From: CAWAPS01 sp963783945
Lineage (GTDB): Bacteria; Actinomycetota; Acidimicrobiia; Acidimicrobiales; Palsa-688
Direction of reading: 5' to 3'
DNA: 64,000 nucleotides
Assembly (NCBI GenBank): GCA_963783945.1
Contig: CAWAPS010000007.1
Span: 744,001 to 808,000 of the forward strand
The notes under the pieces were generated by a model, which was given only the letters and a program-made list of their open reading frames with translations, made no database searches and was not told where the DNA came from. Below are positions 60,475-64,000 of the stretch, one piece after another (within the stretch, counting starts at the first letter, position 1; every line of letters starts with the position of its first letter). Made by a program: the position numbers and the translations under genes.

Positions 60475-61478
60475 TCGAGCTGACCGTCGATCTGGGCGAG
60501 CGGTCCTATCCCGTCGTCGTCGGGCCGGGGGCCCGATACCGCCTGCCCGAGCTGCTCCCGGCCGGCGCGGCCCGAGCGGCCGTGGTCACCCAGGAGGCGG
60601 TGCCCTGGACCGTGGAATGCGGGGTCGAACAGCGCACGTTCCACCTGGGTGACGGCGAGGCGGCCAAGAACCTGCAGTCGGTCGAGGAACTGTGCCGGGG
60701 CTTCGCCTCCTGGGGGCTGCATCGAGGCGATGTGATCGTGGCCATCGGTGGGGGGGTGGTCACCGACGTGGCCGGTTTCGCCGCTGCCGTCTACCACCGG
60801 GGGGTGGCGGTGGTCCACGTTCCCACGACCCTTCTCGGCCAGGTGGACGCGGCCATAGGCGGGAAGACCGGGGTCAACCTGCCCGAGGGCAAGAACCTGG
60901 TTGGAGCGTTCTGGCAGCCCCGGGCCGTGCTGTGCGACACCGATACCCTCGCCACGTTGCCGCCCCGCGAGTACCGGGCCGGTCTGGGCGAGATGGCCAA
61001 GTACGCCTTTCTCGGCGTCGCCTCCCTCCGCGACCTGCCCATGGACGAAGCGGTGGCGGCCTGCGTGGCGTGCAAAGCGGCGATGGTGGGGGCGGACGAG
61101 AGGGAGGCGGGGAACCGGGCGCTGCTCAACTACGGCCACACCCTGGCCCACGCCCTCGAGACCGTTGGCGAGTACGACCTGCGCCACGGCGAAGCGGTCG
61201 CCATCGGGCTGGTCTTCGCCGCCCGGCTGGCCCGCCGGTTGGGCCGCATCGGTGACGAACGGGTGGCCGAGCACGAGGCCCTGGTCGCCTCCTACGATCT
61301 GCCCGTCCGGCCACCTCCCGGCCTGGATGCGGCAGAAGTGATGGCGGCGATGGGCCGGGACAAGAAGGCCACAGCTGAGGGCCCGGCGTTCATCCTCGAC
61401 GGTCGGCGCGGCCTGGAGGTGGTGGCGGGGGTATCGGAGCAGGCGGTGGTCGAGACCCTGGCCGAGCTGTGCCGGTGA
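60471..61478 (+). CDS. aroB: 3-dehydroquinate synthase
   Basis: A 335-residue NAD- and metal-dependent enzyme. GDGEAAKNLQSVEELCRGF, VIVAIGGGVVTDVAGFAAAV, VPTTLLGQVDAAIGGKTGVN and LNYGHTLAHALETVGEYDLR (metal His) are all present, with RHGEAVAIGLVFAARLARRL completing the site. It converts DAHP to 3-dehydroquinate. GTG 60471 overlaps aroK and its stop overlaps aroQ. Confidence 0.96.
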   Translation: MIELTVDLGERSYPVVVGPGARYRLPELLPAGAARAAVVTQEAVPWTVECGVEQRTFHLGDGEAAKNLQSVEELCRGFASWGLHRGDVIVAIGGGVVTDVAGFAAAVYHRGVAVVHVPTTLLGQVDAAIGGKTGVNLPEGKNLVGAFWQPRAVLCDTDTLATLPPREYRAGLGEMAKYAFLGVASLRDLPMDEAVAACVACKAAMVGADEREAGNRALLNYGHTLAHALETVGEYDLRHGEAVAIGLVFAARLARRLGRIGDERVAEHEALVASYDLPVRPPPGLDAAEVMAAMGRDKKATAEGPAFILDGRRGLEVVAGVSEQAVVETLAELCR

Positions 61479-61963
61479 GCGGGCCTGCCGGGGAAGGACC
61501 GGGCGCCCCGCTTCTCCTTCTCCTGTCCGGCCCGAACCTCAACCTGCTCGGCCGGCGGGAACCGGAGATCTACGGGTCGTCGACCCTGGCCGATCACGTG
61601 GCGGCAGCCGGTTCCGCAGCGGCCCGCTTCGGCCTGACCGTCGAACACCACCAGTCCAACCACGAGGGCGACCTGGTCGAGCACATCCACGGGGCGAGGG
61701 ACCGGGCCGCCGCCATAGTCATCAACCCGGGTGCCCTCACCCACTACGGCTGGTCGCTGCACGACGCCCTGGCGGCATTCGACGGGCCCATCGTCGAGCT
61801 CCATCTCTCCAATCCCGACGGGCGTGAACCCTGGCGGCGCACCTCGGTCGTGGCTCCGGTGGCGACCGGGACCATCTCCGGCTTCGGCGGGCACGGCTAC
61901 CGGCTGGCGGTGGAGGCGGTGGCGGCCCTGCTCGGGCTGGCCCCGGAGGACCCGCCCCGGTAG
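61475..61963 (+). CDS. aroQ: Type II 3-dehydroquinate dehydratase
   Basis: A 162-residue enzyme. LLLSGPNLNLLGRREPEIYG contains the catalytic Tyr and Arg of type II enzymes; HHQSNHEGDLVEHIHGARD, INPGALTHYGWSLHDALAAF and VELHLSNPDGREPWRRTSVV follow. The Tyr-containing loop is ended by the usual substrate residues. It dehydrates 3-dehydroquinate. GTG 61475 overlaps aroB. It ends 22 bases from the convergent pilD. Confidence 0.94.
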   Translation: MSGPAGEGPGAPLLLLLSGPNLNLLGRREPEIYGSSTLADHVAAAGSAAARFGLTVEHHQSNHEGDLVEHIHGARDRAAAIVINPGALTHYGWSLHDALAAFDGPIVELHLSNPDGREPWRRTSVVAPVATGTISGFGGHGYRLAVEAVAALLGLAPEDPPR

Positions 61964-61985
61964 CTGACTCAGTCAGCCGGGCCCC

Positions 61986-62750
61986 TCAGGCGGGGTAGTG
62001 GATCAGCCCCCCGAAGACGATGGCGACCACCGCGCCGATCGACAGGAACACCCCGAAGGGGATCGGGGTCTTGCGCCCGGTGCGGCCCATGCCAATGAGT
62101 ATCAGCCCCACGATCGCACCGATCAGGTTGGCGGCGAGAAAACCCCAGAACGCGTAACGCCAACCGAGCCAGCCGAGGGCGAGGGCGATCACCGGCGCGA
62201 ACCGCACGTCCCCGAAGCCCATGGACCGGGGGCTGAGGAAGTGGATGGTGAAGAGGACGGCGAACTCCACCGCCGCGCACAGGATGGCGATCAGAAGCCG
62301 GTGCCAGGTGCCCTGAACCGCGGCCGCCAGCAGAAGCGCGGCAAACACCATGGCGCCCCATGGGTAGACGATCGCTCGCGGCAGGAGCAGATGGTCGAGG
62401 TCCGTGAACGACAGGGCCACCAGTCCCGAGACGAAGATGAGCATGGCCGGCAGCGTCCAACTCCACCCGAATCGCAGAGCCACCATGAGGAACAGGGCGG
62501 CGGTCAGCAACTCCACCAGCGGGTAGCGGATCGAGATCCGCATGCTGCAATAGCGGCAGCGCCCTCGCAGGAGAAGCCACGAGACGACCGGGATGTTGTC
62601 CCGGGTCTCGATCCGGTGGCCGCATCCGGGGCAGGACGAGGGAGGCTTGACGATGGACTCTTTCTTCGGGACCCGGTATATGACGACGTTCAGAAACGAG
62701 CCCACGACCAGGCCGTAAAGGACGGCCCCGATGATCAGCACGGCCGTCAC
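61986..62750 (-). CDS. pilD: Type IV prepilin peptidase / N-methyltransferase
   Basis: A 254-residue leftward membrane protein. GLVVGSFLNVVIYRVPKKES starts the family part; the zinc-type cytoplasmic loop has CPGCGHRIETRDNIPVVSWL and RGRCRYCSMRISIRYPLVE. The two active-site Asp are in SFTDLDHLLLP and the later MGFGDV. About seven helices follow. It cleaves prepilins after Gly and methylates the new N-terminus, so it should process both PilA copies. GTG 62750 is the start. It lies apart from the other pil genes, on the opposite strand. Confidence 0.94.
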   Translation of the reverse strand: MTAVLIIGAVLYGLVVGSFLNVVIYRVPKKESIVKPPSSCPGCGHRIETRDNIPVVSWLLLRGRCRYCSMRISIRYPLVELLTAALFLMVALRFGWSWTLPAMLIFVSGLVALSFTDLDHLLLPRAIVYPWGAMVFAALLLAAAVQGTWHRLLIAILCAAVEFAVLFTIHFLSPRSMGFGDVRFAPVIALALGWLGWRYAFWGFLAANLIGAIVGLILIGMGRTGRKTPIPFGVFLSIGAVVAIVFGGLIHYPA

Positions 62751-62799
62751 GAGCGGACTTCCAGCCAACAGGGGCCGCTCGAGCGGTAGAGCACCCGGG

Positions 62800-62805
62800 T
62801 ACTGT
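62800..62805 (+). promoter_or_regulatory. Probable -10 element for the Xaa-Pro peptidase gene
   Basis: TACTGT (TANNNT) lies 8 nt before GTG 62814 in the 63-base divergent region between pilD and the peptidase gene. The spacing favours GTG 62814 over ATG 62817 as the start. Confidence 0.4.
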
Positions 62806-62813
62806 AAGCGACC

Positions 62814-63917
62814 GTGATGGCACCCATGGAGGTGGCCGGGCGGCTCGGCCGCCTCCGCCAAGCTCTCGCCGCGACCGGCCGGCCGGAGGCCCTTTCGGTC
62901 TCCAGCCCGACCAACATCCGGTACCTGACCGGGTTCACCGGCTCCGCCGGCATGCTCTTCATCCTGCCCTCGGACGCAGTCCTCCTGACCGACGGGCGCT
63001 ACGAGATCCAGGCCCAGGAACAGCTCGAGGCGTCGGCCGTGGCCGCCCGGGTCGTGGTGAGTCCAGCGGCGGCCCAGGCCCAACGGGCCGGGGCCATCGT
63101 GGCGGAGGGTGGCGTCGGCGTCCTGGGACTCGAAGCCGCCCACGTCACGTGGGCCCAGCAACAGTCCTACGCTGAGAAGTGGTTCGCCGGCGTCGACCTC
63201 GTGCCTACCGTCGGGCTGGTCGAGCAGCTGCGTCGGGTGAAGGATCCGGGCGAGGTCGACCGGCTGGCCGAGGCCGCCCGCATCGCCGACCAGGCCCTGG
63301 GCCGGGTTCGGGACCGGTTGGCCTCCGGGCTCAGCGAGGACGAGTTCGCCACCGCCCTCGACTTCGAGATGAGGGAGCTGGGCGCGACTTCACCTTCTTT
63401 TCCAACCATCGTGGCGAGCGGCCCGAATGCGGCGAAGCCCCACCATCAGCCCGGGTCGCGCCGGATCGGACGGGCCGACGCCGTGGTCATCGACTTCGGC
63501 GCCCGGTTCGACGGCTACTGCTCCGACATGACCAGGACGCTGTGGGTTGACGGCGTCGGCGACCCCGGCGTGCGCCGGGCCCTCGACGTGGTGCTGGCGG
63601 CCCAGGCCGCAGGGGTGGCCGCGGTGGGCGCCGGGGTGGCGTGCGCCGACATCGACCGGGCCTGCCGCTCGGTGATCGAGGAGGCGGGGCTGGCGGAGCG
63701 TTTCGTCCACGGCACCGGGCACGGCGTCGGCCTCAACATCCACGAGGCCCCGTGGGTCTCACCTGTCTCGACCGATACACTCTCCGCGGGCCACGTCGTC
63801 ACCGTCGAACCCGGGGTCTACCTGCCCGGCGTCGGAGGGGTCCGCATCGAGGACACCGTTGTCGTGACGAGCGACGGCTGCCGCCCGCTCACCAGCACAC
63901 CCAAGGACCGCCTCTGA
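62814..63917 (+). CDS. pepQ: M24 family Xaa-Pro aminopeptidase/dipeptidase
   Basis: A 367-residue enzyme. The creatinase-like N-terminal domain has SVSSPTNIRYLTGFTGSAG. The pita-bread catalytic domain shows all five metal ligands: two Asp in VIDFGARFDGYCSDMTRTLW, His in VHGTGHGVGLNIHEAP, and Glu in VTVEPGVYLPG and VRIEDTVVV. It removes residues before proline. The gene is directly upstream of efp (TGATG overlap), an order conserved in many Gram-positive bacteria, and EF-P helps translate proline-rich sequence. Confidence 0.9.
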   Translation: MMAPMEVAGRLGRLRQALAATGRPEALSVSSPTNIRYLTGFTGSAGMLFILPSDAVLLTDGRYEIQAQEQLEASAVAARVVVSPAAAQAQRAGAIVAEGGVGVLGLEAAHVTWAQQQSYAEKWFAGVDLVPTVGLVEQLRRVKDPGEVDRLAEAARIADQALGRVRDRLASGLSEDEFATALDFEMRELGATSPSFPTIVASGPNAAKPHHQPGSRRIGRADAVVIDFGARFDGYCSDMTRTLWVDGVGDPGVRRALDVVLAAQAAGVAAVGAGVACADIDRACRSVIEEAGLAERFVHGTGHGVGLNIHEAPWVSPVSTDTLSAGHVVTVEPGVYLPGVGGVRIEDTVVVTSDGCRPLTSTPKDRL

Positions 63918-64000
63918 TGCCTGCCGTCTCCACCAACGATCTGAAGAACGGGATGTCCCTGAACCTCCCGGAGGGCCTGTTCTCGGTCGTCGAGTTCCAG
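63917..64000 (+). CDS. efp: Elongation factor P, 5' end only
   Basis: 28 codons are visible, translating MPAVSTNDLKNGMSLNLPEG and then LFSVVEFQ at the window edge. This is the EF-P N-terminal KOW-like domain start (STNDxKNGM). The ATG overlaps the peptidase stop by one base (TGATG). The rest lies outside the window. Confidence 0.9.
   Translation, partial: MPAVSTNDLKNGMSLNLPEGLFSVVEFQ

Overview
The window comes from a high-G+C actinomycete, most likely a member of the Acidimicrobiia or a close relative. The evidence is a combination of traits: a mycothiol ligase (MshC), an F420-dependent NADP oxidoreductase, phosphatidylinositol-phosphate and PIM synthesis genes (pgsA, acyltransferase, pimA), a split transhydrogenase (pntAA-pntAB-pntB), DUF3048 and DUF6167-like genes, and many apparently leaderless promoters (TANNNT 6-9 nt before the start codon). 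Nearly all genes are chromosomal housekeeping genes. No insertion sequence, prophage, tRNA, rRNA or CRISPR array was seen.

Layout. 1-7434: cobalamin synthesis, with cobO leftward and a cobalamin riboswitch followed by cobU-cobS-cobD-cobC-cobQ and a ChlI/ChlD-type chelatase rightward. 7435-13250: adk, a thioredoxin-like gene, an F420:NADP oxidoreductase, mshC and a thrS gene fused to a HIT domain. 13264-18792: a leftward EF-G paralogue, then pgsA, a frameshifted acyltransferase and pimA (PIM lipids). 18875-25705: an inactive-looking M48 paralogue, a DUF3048 lipoprotein, pdxS, pdxT, yebC and ruvCAB. 25741-32055: queA-tgt-yajC-secD(frameshifted)-secF-apt. 32146-41711: rel, hisS, two small envelope-type proteins, alaS, ruvX, mltG and aroE. 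41822-58471: a type IV pilus (T4P) locus placed between aroE and aroC, with the transhydrogenase genes and an NlpC/P60 hydrolase inside it. 58755-64000: aroC-aroK-aroB-aroQ, a leftward prepilin peptidase (pilD), a Xaa-Pro peptidase and the start of efp.

The most interesting part is the T4P locus. Two almost identical major pilin genes each lie downstream of a c-di-GMP-I (GEMM) riboswitch. Each riboswitch is preceded by a conserved element resembling a sigma-28/WhiG-family promoter (YTCAG-N15/16-GYCGATR), and the same element lies upstream of the DUF4388-pilB-pilT-pilC operon. Both motor ATPases carry an N-terminal MshEN-like domain, a fold known to bind c-di-GMP in some family members. The locus may therefore be controlled by c-di-GMP at transcription, mRNA and motor level. 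A DUF4388 (PATAN) protein beside pilB, a PilM-PilN fusion, a minimal PilP-like protein and a multi-spanning GT-C-like protein beside Ser/Thr-rich pilins complete the set.

Three conserved genes (acyltransferase, secD, pntAA) each carry one single-base frameshift, two of them in homopolymer runs. This suggests residual sequencing error in the assembly rather than true gene loss.
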